Shown here: one piece after another, positions 1 to 6,262 of the stretch
Position numbering within the stretch: position 1 is the stretch's first letter
Layout of the letters: every line of letters starts with the position of its first letter
Assembly (NCBI GenBank): GCA_003265885.1
Contig: QFBQ01000057.1
Location: 1-7,063 of the forward strand
Source: Candidatus Marinamargulisbacteria bacterium SCGC AG-343-D04
Lineage (GTDB): Bacteria; Margulisbacteria; Marinamargulisbacteria; GCA-2716485; GCA-002719695
DNA length: 7,063 nt
Direction of reading: 5' to 3'
Translations under genes and position numbers: made by a program
Notes under the pieces: model-generated
Databases searched by the model: none
Seen by the model: the letters and a program-made list of their open reading frames with translations, nothing else
What the model was told of the DNA's origin: nothing

Positions 1-1192
1 AGAATCTAGTGAGCGACAAGTAGACACTACTTCTTTCGAAACGTTCACGCCTAAAAACGGACAATATAAATTTGTCATGTCTGGAAACAGCACACTGTAC
101 AAAAAAGTTATTGTTCGCAACGAAGACGATAGTACCTATATCGACACTTACTTTCTAGAAACTAATGAGTCTGCTAAACACATGTCTGTTGAAAAACAAA
201 CTTATCAAATGAACTCCGATTCCATCTCTTTGTTAAATGGGCCTGACATTATGGAGCTTCCTTTAACGCTGAATAGCTCTGCTTCGGGATTTACTCTTCG
301 TGAATTTGTTGAAAACTTTTCGGCTAATGGAAGCTCTTTTGGAAAAGCGGCTCTGTTTTCTAGAGAAAATCTAGACGGAAACGTTTCCTATCACTATGTA
401 ACACCTGAGTTTCTTATTATAGACTCTACGGATACTTGGACGTCTTTCGATGATTCTTCTGCTAATATTTTTGACTCGTTTGCTTCTCAATATTCTACTT
501 TGAATGATATTGAAAGCTTAAACTCTGGGGAAATTGTTGAGTTTAACATCACTGATCATGGCTTAATTCATATCAACCCCAATACAGCATCCGAATACGA
601 GTCTAGTCTGCATAATCAAACAATTTTGGCTCTAAAGCATGACGAAAGTGGACAGGTAACACATGAAGTAAAATATGATAGATTCGGACTTCCAACTATT
701 TATAAAAACGTTTACATAAATGGTCAAAAAACTTCTTATAGTTCAAAAAACTCTTATGCTCTTTCTTCTACATATGACAATAGATCTCAAGAAGATGATT
801 TTGTTATAGACATAAATAGTCAAGGATTTATATCTAAATGGTCTCATGAAAGTGGGTATATGGGTAATGTAACCGTAAAATATAGTTATAATTCTCAAGG
901 ATTAGTGGAGAGAGAAGAACGTTATGAAGGAGGAGAGCTTTATTTTATCGCAATTTATGAATACACAGAAAATTTAAAGCATATAAAAACGAGCCAATAT
1001 TTCATTCAAATGCACCAGCAGTATATCTTTGTTTTTTCAGAAGATGATAAATACTTAACAATACGAAGATCGTTTTTAGATTTTCCTTTTCATGAATACT
1101 CTGGAGAAGTTATCTCTAATGATGCAGCTGAAGAAACTCATTATATTTTTACCGATGAATCTGAATATAGATCAGGACTTCAACCAATATAA
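1..1192 (+). CDS. 3' part of a probable secreted/surface protein with YD-like beta repeats (5' end outside window)
   Basis: The reading frame is open from base 2 to the TAA at 1190-1192, giving about 396 visible residues. The first ATG (77) has no Shine-Dalgarno sequence and 25 open codons precede it, so the gene very likely starts outside the window. I do not recognise the family. The protein is rich in Ser, Asn, Asp, Glu and Tyr and contains no cysteine, as is common for exported proteins. Counting from Met at 77, residues 184-217 and 243-307 have alternating-strand units with turns such as YDRFGLP, INSQGF and YNSQGLVE. These resemble the YD/RHS-type pattern of wall-associated or lipoprotein beta-repeat proteins. 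No membrane segment is visible in this part; a signal peptide, if any, would lie upstream. It converges on mraY and is separated from it by a hairpin. The surface role is inference. Confidence 0.6.
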   Translation, partial: ESSERQVDTTSFETFTPKNGQYKFVMSGNSTLYKKVIVRNEDDSTYIDTYFLETNESAKHMSVEKQTYQMNSDSISLLNGPDIMELPLTLNSSASGFTLREFVENFSANGSSFGKAALFSRENLDGNVSYHYVTPEFLIIDSTDTWTSFDDSSANIFDSFASQYSTLNDIESLNSGEIVEFNITDHGLIHINPNTASEYESSLHNQTILALKHDESGQVTHEVKYDRFGLPTIYKNVYINGQKTSYSSKNSYALSSTYDNRSQEDDFVIDINSQGFISKWSHESGYMGNVTVKYSYNSQGLVEREERYEGGELYFIAIYEYTENLKHIKTSQYFIQMHQQYIFVFSEDDKYLTIRRSFLDFPFHEYSGEVISNDAAEETHYIFTDESEYRSGLQPI

Positions 1193-1208
1193 GCTTTCTG
1201 ACGCAATC

Positions 1209-1244
1209 TATGGATGTCTAGGAGAAATCTTCTAGACATCCTGT
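1209..1244. terminator. Strong stem-loop between convergent genes, possible bidirectional terminator
   Basis: GGATGTCTAG (1212-1221) pairs perfectly with CTAGACATCC (1232-1241). The inner bases extend the stem by a G-T and two Watson-Crick pairs around a 4-base AAAT loop. It lies 19 bases after the stop of the first gene and 67 bases beyond the stop of mraY, which is where a shared terminator between convergent operons would be. Neither strand has a proper T-run after the stem, so intrinsic termination in the classical sense is uncertain. Confidence 0.55.
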
Positions 1245-1308
1245 AAAAACATTAAAAGTATATTCAATATAGTTTTGCAAATATCGGATCTATATGTTGC
1301 AGATAAGC

Positions 1309-2208
1309 CTAACTATATAATAATATGCCTAGAGCCCCAATTAAACTAAGTCCCCAAAACAATATCACCACTCGTCTCTCATCCATTCCCAACAACTCAA
1401 AGTGATGGTGTAGTGGCGCCATTAAAAAAACACGTCGTTTTGTTCGCTTGAAGTAGATCACCTGAACCATTACCGACAACGTCTCTAAAATATACACAAA
1501 GCCCAAGGGCAACAATATCCATACATTCCCGATCACTATCGCCATCGCAGCAAAACAGGCCCCTATAGCCAACGAACCGGTATCCCCCATAAAAATTTTT
1601 GCTGGATGGCGATTAAAAACATAAAACACAATAAGCCCAAGCCCCAAAGACAGCGGTATACTCTGAAGAAACAAAGTTGGCATAGTCGATAACAAAAATG
1701 AAAAACCTGCTAAAGTAACCAGACTACACCCTGTTAACAGACCGTCTAAGCCATCTGTTAAGTTCGTCGCATTTGACGTTCCTACCATCACAAACATATA
1801 CCCAATACATTGAAGCAAAGTGATAGGCTTGATAAACACAGCATAACCCGTTAATAAAATAAAACTAAATAAAACCTGAAACCCAGCTTTTTGTACCGAA
1901 GTTAACCCTTGATTTTTCTTCCTAAAAACAGAACTTATATCATCAATAGCTCCCAAAATAGAAAATGCTGTATAAACGGTAGCAATCCACACAACCAAGG
2001 GATTCAGGGGGAAACAAATAATCCCCGCCCAAAACGTAATTAACAGTCCTATTCCTCCTAAAGACGGTGTCTTTTGCTTTTGCTGATGTTTTTCAGGACT
2101 TAACTCATAAATAGACTGAAAAATATTCAGTTTATGAAATAGAGTTATAATACTTTTTTGCAGCACAAACGAAAGCATGCATACGACCGCGCATTTAAGA
2201 TAAAGCAT
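1309..2208 (-). CDS. mraY: Phospho-N-acetylmuramoyl-pentapeptide transferase (MraY)
   Basis: This is the integral membrane enzyme that transfers phospho-MurNAc-pentapeptide from UDP to undecaprenyl phosphate, making lipid I on the cytoplasmic face. From ATG 2208 it has 299 residues, slightly shorter than the usual 320-360, mainly at the N-terminus. Family motifs are all present: KTPSLGG (46-52), the Asp pair D89/D90 in GAIDD, NATNLTDGLDGL (146-157), GDTGSLAIG (208-216, with catalytic Asp 209) and the PLHHHFELLG histidine motif (265-274). Many hydrophobic segments separate these motifs, as expected for a multi-pass protein. The frame can be extended to a TTG at 2226, but ATG 2208 has GGAG ten bases upstream and is preferred. 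It overlaps the end of murF by 14 bases (32 if TTG is used), so its translation is probably coupled to murF. It is the last gene of the murE-murF-mraY operon; murD, ftsW and murG do not follow. Confidence 0.95.
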   Translation of the reverse strand: MLYLKCAVVCMLSFVLQKSIITLFHKLNIFQSIYELSPEKHQQKQKTPSLGGIGLLITFWAGIICFPLNPLVVWIATVYTAFSILGAIDDISSVFRKKNQGLTSVQKAGFQVLFSFILLTGYAVFIKPITLLQCIGYMFVMVGTSNATNLTDGLDGLLTGCSLVTLAGFSFLLSTMPTLFLQSIPLSLGLGLIVFYVFNRHPAKIFMGDTGSLAIGACFAAMAIVIGNVWILLPLGFVYILETLSVMVQVIYFKRTKRRVFLMAPLHHHFELLGMDERRVVILFWGLSLIGALGILLYS

Positions 2209-2758
2209 GATGTAAATGCTCCACAATCTCTTCCATTCTTAAGGACCTAGATCCTTTCACTAAGACAACATCTCCCTCTTTGCACTCCGCAAGAAGAACC
2301 TCTTTCAGCTGACTTTTCTCTTCAAAGTATGACAGAGATATCGTATCGGATGTCATTTTTTTAGTTTCCTCTCCATATAAAAATATAATATCAACTTCCT
2401 CATTCACCGCCAGAGACACTATATTTTGATGTTCTATTTCAGAATGTTGTCCCAGTTCCAACATAGACCCTAAAACTAAAATTTTACGCCCTTTAAAACG
2501 TCTTAAATATTGCAATGCATACTCTACTCCCGAAGGATTTGCATTATAACTATCATCTAAAATAGTAACTCCTCTGACAACACTTTTTGTCATGCGATGT
2601 GAGGCAGACTGATACCCTTGCAAGCCTTCTTGGATAACAGAATCACTCACATTAAAAAAGTGCCCAATTTGGTAACATACATTAATGTTTTCAGACAGTT
2701 TGTCATCCCCCCCCATAAGGGTTGAGTATATATCCGGCCTTTGTCGCTTTTTGTTCAA
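2195..2758 (-). pseudogene. murF: MurF, C-terminal part (frame-shifted from the N-terminal part)
   Basis: This frame encodes the end of the central domain and the C-terminal domain of UDP-MurNAc-tripeptide:D-alanyl-D-alanine ligase. Counting from the TTG at 2758, hallmarks are HRM (54-56), LDDSYNANPSG (67-77), VLGSMLELG (95-103) and VKGSRSLRMEEIV (167-179), all typical of MurF. The first 14 or so residues read in this frame overlap the N-terminal part out of phase and do not look like MurF. True MurF sequence begins at the G-run (2707-2714). TTG 2758 is probably not a real start. The only ATG near the junction in this frame is at 2716-2714, directly before the G-run, and it lacks an obvious Shine-Dalgarno sequence. 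Stop is TAA at 2197-2195, inside the start of mraY. The fragment lacks the ATP-binding loop, so it cannot be a working ligase alone. Confidence 0.85.
2707..2714 (-). repeat. G8 homopolymer (C8 on plus strand) at the murF frameshift
   Basis: Eight consecutive Gs on the coding strand sit exactly where the murF frame breaks; the stop TGA follows two bases later. Loss of one G (or gain of two) joins the two MurF frames without other change. Runs of this length and base are classic slippage sites and also classic sequencing-error sites. Confidence 0.9.
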
Positions 2759-3212
2759 TTAAGTCGGCGTAATCTCCGTTAGAATTCAAAAATGCATGTC
2801 GTTCTTTTTCTTTTTGCCAAGATTTAGCAGCCCTAAAAATTTCGGCTTTAGCTAGTGCCAATTGACGCTGATTACGAAAAAATTCTATATGTGTTTTACC
2901 TACACCAGAAAATACCACTATGTCTGGTTGTACCATCATCGTCAAAAACTCAATATCTTTCTTTTTTCTCATTCCCATTTCCACAATAAGAATATCTGTA
3001 CTGTCATCCGCTGATAATAATGTCAGTGGCACTCCAAATTCATTATTTTGATTTTCAAATGTTTTGACTACGTTGTATGATGTATTTAAGACAGAAAATA
3101 ACAACTCTTTTAATGTGGTTTTTCCTGCAGATCCAGTAATTCCAATGACTGTACACGCTAGTTTTTGACGATACTTTTTGGCATAATCAAACAAATCTAC
3201 ATCTAATACATG

Positions 3213-3219
3213 CCCCCCC
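3213..3219 (-). repeat. G7 homopolymer preceded by A5 inside murF
   Basis: On the coding strand the run AAAAAGGGGGGG lies in codons for KKGG (residues 36-39 of MurF). The frame is intact here, because MurF-like sequence continues on both sides. It is a second potential slippage site in the same gene. Confidence 0.8.
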
Positions 3220-3322
3220 TTTTTAATAACCTCGTCAACAAAATCACGTCCATCAAAATTCTTTCCTTTAACAGGAATAAAGGTATCTCCTGCCTGAATC
3301 GTTCTAGAATCTATTGAAATTT

Positions 3323-4498
3323 TCATGCGTACCCCATCTGGATAAGACTGGCCAAGGCAATCTCTTTATCATCAAAAGGAAGGCTCTCTTTTCCAATCAT
3401 CTGATACGCTTCATGTCCCTTTCCTGCTATCACGACCACATCATGTTTTTGTGCGGATTGAAGGGCCAACTCAATGGCTTTTTTTCTATCTTCTTGAATA
3501 CTGTAGTCATCCTCATGACAAAATCCCTCAATAATATCATTCACGATATGTGTTGGGTTTTCAGTTCTAGGATTATCTTGAGTCACTATAATCACATCTG
3601 AATATTTTGCTGCCGCTTTTGCCATCAATGGCCTTTTGCTTTTATCTCGATCTCCCCCGCACCCAAAACAGGTGATAAGCTGAGCATTCTGCTTCAGAGC
3701 CATTTCTTTCGCCTCTTTCAAGGTGTTTTCTAGCGCGTCTGGGGTATGCGCATAATCCACCACAACCTCAAAAGGCGCTGTTGAACTAATCGCCTCAAAG
3801 CGGCCTGGAGGAGCCTTAACCTCTTGTAATGCGCGCACAGACTCATCCAAAGAAAACCCGCTTTCTATTAAAATAGCCAGAGCGGCCTTTAAATTGTGTT
3901 GATTAAATGACCCTTTAAGATTTTTATTTAACATATCGTCATAGCTTAAATACCCTGATGGACGTAAAGATGTCCCTGGATAATCATTCATAAAACGTTC
4001 TTTTGTATCGCGATAGTGCTCAAAACTGGGGTGATAATCAAGATGGTCTTGAGAAATATTGGTGAGGCACTTGATAGTAAAGTCGATCCCCTCAATGCGC
4101 CCTTGGTCAATTCCGTGAGACGATACCTCCATAATAAAGTCCGTTCCCCCTTCTTGAACATGGGCATGAATAGTCGTAAGTGTATCCAGTGACTCAGGCG
4201 TGGTTAGAGGGGAATTCAAGGTCCCTTGAACCAAAGGTTTTCTCCCTAAAACCTGCAGAGCTTGCCCAACAAATGAACAGACCGATGTTTTTCCATTTGT
4301 CCCCGTTACTCCTATAACATTAAGTTTTTTTGATGGAAAATCGTAAGCACGGTTAGCAATATCTGCCATTTCTTGTCGAGAACAGGTAATAATATTCGCC
4401 GCCCCTCGCTTTAACGCTTCATCACAAAACGCTTCTCCTCCAGGAAGACACAAAAAGGTGTCCCCTTTGCGTAGTGTACGTGAGTCATGGCTATACAT
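3323..4498 (-). CDS. murE: UDP-N-acetylmuramoyl-tripeptide synthetase, probable meso-DAP-adding (MurE)
   Basis: This cytoplasmic ATP-dependent ligase adds the third amino acid to UDP-MurNAc-L-Ala-D-Glu. Motifs in order: HDSRTLRKGDTFLCLPG (4-20), P-loop GVTGTNGKT (63-71), TTPES (99-103), EVSSHG (124-129), HLDYH (152-156) with the likely carbamylated Lys 166, VVDYAHTPDALE (246-257), CFGCGGDRDKSKRP (277-290), DNPR (308-311) and GKGHE (359-363). DNPR is the known marker of meso-diaminopimelate specificity. At 391 residues it is about 100 shorter than typical MurE. The missing parts are the first 20 or so residues before the SR motif and about 40-50 residues of the central domain between Lys 166 and GSFNQHN (196-202). 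ATG 4498 is the only ATG available: the frame upstream meets a TAG before any other ATG. No Shine-Dalgarno sequence precedes it, and the nearest promoter would start the mRNA only about 4-5 bases upstream. It is the first gene of the operon and overlaps murF by ATGA. Confidence 0.95.
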   Translation of the reverse strand: MYSHDSRTLRKGDTFLCLPGGEAFCDEALKRGAANIITCSRQEMADIANRAYDFPSKKLNVIGVTGTNGKTSVCSFVGQALQVLGRKPLVQGTLNSPLTTPESLDTLTTIHAHVQEGGTDFIMEVSSHGIDQGRIEGIDFTIKCLTNISQDHLDYHPSFEHYRDTKERFMNDYPGTSLRPSGYLSYDDMLNKNLKGSFNQHNLKAALAILIESGFSLDESVRALQEVKAPPGRFEAISSTAPFEVVVDYAHTPDALENTLKEAKEMALKQNAQLITCFGCGGDRDKSKRPLMAKAAAKYSDVIIVTQDNPRTENPTHIVNDIIEGFCHEDDYSIQEDRKKAIELALQSAQKHDVVVIAGKGHEAYQMIGKESLPFDDKEIALASLIQMGYA

Positions 4499-4503
4499 AT
4501 TGT

Positions 4504-4533
4504 TTGAAATTATACCAGCGACTATGATATTAT
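4504..4533 (+). promoter_or_regulatory. Candidate promoter of the sigma-hotdog-ruvC operon
   Basis: TTGAAA (4504-4509) and TATTAT (4528-4533) are separated by 18 bases, giving a plausible housekeeping-type promoter with a start point near 4540. The -35 element overlaps the -10 element of the opposite murE promoter, so the two may exclude each other. TATAAA at 4549-4554 is an alternative -10; it would start the mRNA near 4561 and would then require the TTG 4578 start of the sigma gene. In this AT-rich stretch such matches can arise by chance. Confidence 0.35.
4509..4517 (-). promoter_or_regulatory. Extended -10 promoter of the murE operon (likely leaderless mRNA)
   Basis: On the minus strand the sequence reads TGGTATAAT: a perfect TATAAT (4514-4509) preceded by the TGn extension. 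No good -35 is present at the right distance (best TTAGAA, 4538-4533, 18-base spacer), which fits an extended -10 promoter. The usual start point would be near 4502-4503, only 4-5 bases before the murE ATG. Confidence 0.6.
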
Positions 4534-4556
4534 TCTAATGACATTCATTATAAATT

Positions 4557-5327
4557 TTGATAAAAAAGAGATATTTCTTGGCTGTAAAAATAGACCCACT
4601 GGTAGTAGAGTATTGCGAGACTAAAAATCAAGCATTAAAGGCCGTAATTATAAAAAATTATAAACCTTTAATAGAGTATATTGCCCGAAAATTAGCCTTT
4701 AATAAAAACGATGTTGATGACTTGGTTCAAGTTGGGTCCATTGCTGTTCTAAAGGCATTGGATCGCTTTCAATTAGATAGGGAAACGGACTTTTCAACCT
4801 TTGCCACTCCCAATATTATTGGAGAAATTAAGCATTATTTTCGAGATAAAAGTAGAGTTGTAAAAATTCCAAGAAAATTGCAAGAGCTTTATTCTAAAAT
4901 TAAAAATGAAATCAATGAAGCTCAGCAAAACGGTGACTCATTAACTATAAGTGAATTGTCATTGAAGCTAGATGTATCCGAAGAAAAGATACTAGAAGCA
5001 ATGGAATCTGGACAAAATGTTAGGGTCATGTCCTTGGACTCTCCTAGCTATAAAGGGGATTCTTATAAAAATTCCAACGGGGGAGAGCCCTCATTGCTGG
5101 ACCAAATAGGAACGGCCTCAGATGTAGAAAGCCTATTAAATAAAGAAACATTGAAGCAGTCTATTATGAGGCTAAGTTCCCGTGAAAGACGCATTATTTA
5201 TCTTCGCTTTTATGGAGGATTATCTCAAACAGAAATCGCAGTACGTATGGAGTTATCTCAAATGCATATCTCTAGACTATTATCTCGCGCCGTTCGAAAT
5301 TTAAGAGAGGAGATCAAAAAACATTGA
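4557..5327 (+). CDS. RNA polymerase sigma factor, SigB/SigF/SigG type
   Basis: This is a sigma-70 family alternative sigma factor of group 3 that would direct RNA polymerase to a special promoter set. It has 256 residues, close to Bacillus SigB (about 262). Region 2 holds DVDDLVQVGSIAVLKALDRF (52-71) and the promoter-melting/-10 recognition stretch from TFATPNIIGEIKHYF (81-95) to RDKSRVVKIPRKLQEL (96-111), which is near-diagnostic of the SigB/F/G subfamily. Region 3 covers about 112-170. Region 4, from LSSRERRIIYLRF (206-218) to SQMHISRLLSRAVRNLR (234-250), is the -35-binding helix-turn-helix. The frame has no ATG at the start. TTG 4557 gives the full length but has no ribosome binding site; TTG 4578 has AAAGAG seven bases upstream and is a good alternative. 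No anti-sigma or anti-anti-sigma gene is adjacent, unlike many relatives. The stop overlaps the next gene as TTGA. Whether it serves stress or differentiation cannot be told. Confidence 0.92.
   Translation: MIKKRYFLAVKIDPLVVEYCETKNQALKAVIIKNYKPLIEYIARKLAFNKNDVDDLVQVGSIAVLKALDRFQLDRETDFSTFATPNIIGEIKHYFRDKSRVVKIPRKLQELYSKIKNEINEAQQNGDSLTISELSLKLDVSEEKILEAMESGQNVRVMSLDSPSYKGDSYKNSNGGEPSLLDQIGTASDVESLLNKETLKQSIMRLSSRERRIIYLRFYGGLSQTEIAVRMELSQMHISRLLSRAVRNLREEIKKH
5304..5313 (+). promoter_or_regulatory. Ribosome binding site that fixes the TTG start of the hotdog gene
   Basis: AGAGAGGAGA lies at 5304-5313 inside the end of the sigma gene, about 10 bases before TTG 5324. It is a strong Shine-Dalgarno sequence and supports the unusual TTG start and the TTGA overlap. 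The next Met codon in frame (residue 28) would cut into the conserved hotdog N-terminus. Confidence 0.65.
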
Positions 5328-6262
5328 CTATAGTACTTAACCAAGATGCCATTAAAACCCATCTCATACACCGCTATGAAAATATATTATTAGATACTAT
5401 TTCTATGGAAGAAAACGCTAGCTGTGCCGGAGACTTGTCGCTTACTGTTCGTTCAGAAGATGAGCTTGGTAGAGACATTTTCTTAAAAGACATTGGACAA
5501 GCCTCTCCTGTTTTAGCAGTCCCTGTCTATATGGAGATTCTAGCACTTGCCTCTATAGTAGTAAGTGGAAAACTAAAGTCTGATGAAATGGCTATCTTTG
5601 CCGGCATTTCTAGTTTTGAATGTTTACAAAATCATTCTGCAAATGAAGAACTAAGAGGGTCTATTTCAAAAATTAGTGATAAAGGTGATTTTTTAAAATA
5701 TAGAGGTGAATTAATCGGCCCTAATGGGAATGTCTGTGCTGGAGATATGACTGCTTTTTTTACAAAAAAATCTCATCAAAAAGAAAGTGTGACTCCAACA
5801 GATTTCTCCTTTTCATCCAATGCATCCGTAGAGGTGATCAAACAAAACTACGGAAAACATAAAGATATGATTATCTGTGATTCACTTGTAATGGTACAGG
5901 ATACGGAATGTATTTCGTCCTATACCTACCCAAAAAATCACCCCTTAATTAAGGGCCACTTTCCCGGAAACCCTCTTATGATGGGCATTATGCAGTGGAT
6001 GGCTGTTGAAGATAGCCTATGTGTCTATTTTGAACAAAAAAAGATGGCCGGCATTAACACGTGGTCCTGTGAGGCTCAACTCTATAACCAAGACATGGTA
6101 TTAGTTGCCGATATCAAAAAAATGACCTTAAAAAGCTGGATTGATGTTCCGGAAAGACCTAATCAAGTCGAGCTCAAAAGTACCAAACGCCTCACCTTCC
6201 GCCATATGGTAAAACCCGGAGATAAAATTTTTATTCACTGTAATAAGGTAGAAAAATTATGA
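5324..6262 (+). CDS. Tandem hotdog protein, FabZ-like (3-hydroxyacyl-ACP dehydratase related)
   Basis: The 312-residue protein contains two FabZ-like hotdog units. Unit 1 (about 9-147) shows LIHRYENILLDTI (14-26, compare LPHR-P-LLVD of FabZ), MEILALAS (70-77), KLKSDEMAIFAGISSFE (83-99) and a final VCAGDMTAFF (137-146), all matching FabZ order. Unit 2 (about 178-312) has the core motif HPLIKGHFPGNPLM (206-219) and FRHMVKPGDKIFIHCNK (292-308), matching FabZ RPVVPGD. It then stops, so the last two beta strands seem to be missing. In unit 1 the catalytic Glu is kept (Glu 71) but the His position is Ile 57. In unit 2 the His is kept (His 212) but the Glu position is Met 226. In known FabZ dimers the active site uses His of one chain and Glu of the other, so one composite site is possible. 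Dehydratase or acyl-binding activity in lipid synthesis is inferred; the exact substrate is unknown. Translation is coupled to the sigma gene (TTGA) and to ruvC (ATGA). Confidence 0.8.
   Translation: MTIVLNQDAIKTHLIHRYENILLDTISMEENASCAGDLSLTVRSEDELGRDIFLKDIGQASPVLAVPVYMEILALASIVVSGKLKSDEMAIFAGISSFECLQNHSANEELRGSISKISDKGDFLKYRGELIGPNGNVCAGDMTAFFTKKSHQKESVTPTDFSFSSNASVEVIKQNYGKHKDMIICDSLVMVQDTECISSYTYPKNHPLIKGHFPGNPLMMGIMQWMAVEDSLCVYFEQKKMAGINTWSCEAQLYNQDMVLVADIKKMTLKSWIDVPERPNQVELKSTKRLTFRHMVKPGDKIFIHCNKVEKL

Larger units (their letters stand above)
2703..3326 (-). pseudogene. murF: MurF, N-terminal part (ends early at a G8 frameshift)
   Basis: This is the N-terminal and most of the central ATPase domain of MurF, the cytoplasmic ligase that adds D-Ala-D-Ala to UDP-MurNAc-tripeptide. 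Visible motifs are IDSRTIQAGDTFIPVKG near the start (5-21), the P-loop GITGSAGKTT (62-71), the MurF signature NQNNEFGVPLTLL (92-104), EMGM (116-119) and AKAEIF (159-164), where Lys 160 is the likely carbamylated lysine. The frame reaches a TGA at 2705-2703 directly after eight Gs. With seven Gs it would read through as GYILNPYGGDDKLSEN into the C-terminal part and give a 376-residue MurF, against about 450 usually. ATG 3326 overlaps the murE stop as ATGA. The start matches the truncated start of MurE. Either a real mutation, a phase-variable or slippage-corrected site, or a homopolymer sequencing error explains the break. Confidence 0.88.

Noticed and set aside
77..79. ATG 77 as the true start of the first gene
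   Set aside because: No ribosome binding site, and the frame is open without a stop to the window edge, so the gene is better read as 5'-partial.
2717..2758. Start of a separate protein at TTG 2758 (MNKKRQRPDIYSTL)
   Set aside because: These residues overlap the MurF N-terminal part in another phase and do not resemble MurF; the start has no convincing ribosome binding site.
3314..3601. 95-residue open frame on the plus strand
   Set aside because: It lies wholly opposite the well-supported murE/murF coding sequence, has no recognisable motif and looks like a shadow of the real genes.
4538..4642. ATG 4538 as an alternative start for the sigma gene
   Set aside because: It is in a different frame from the sigma protein and runs into a stop after about 30 codons.
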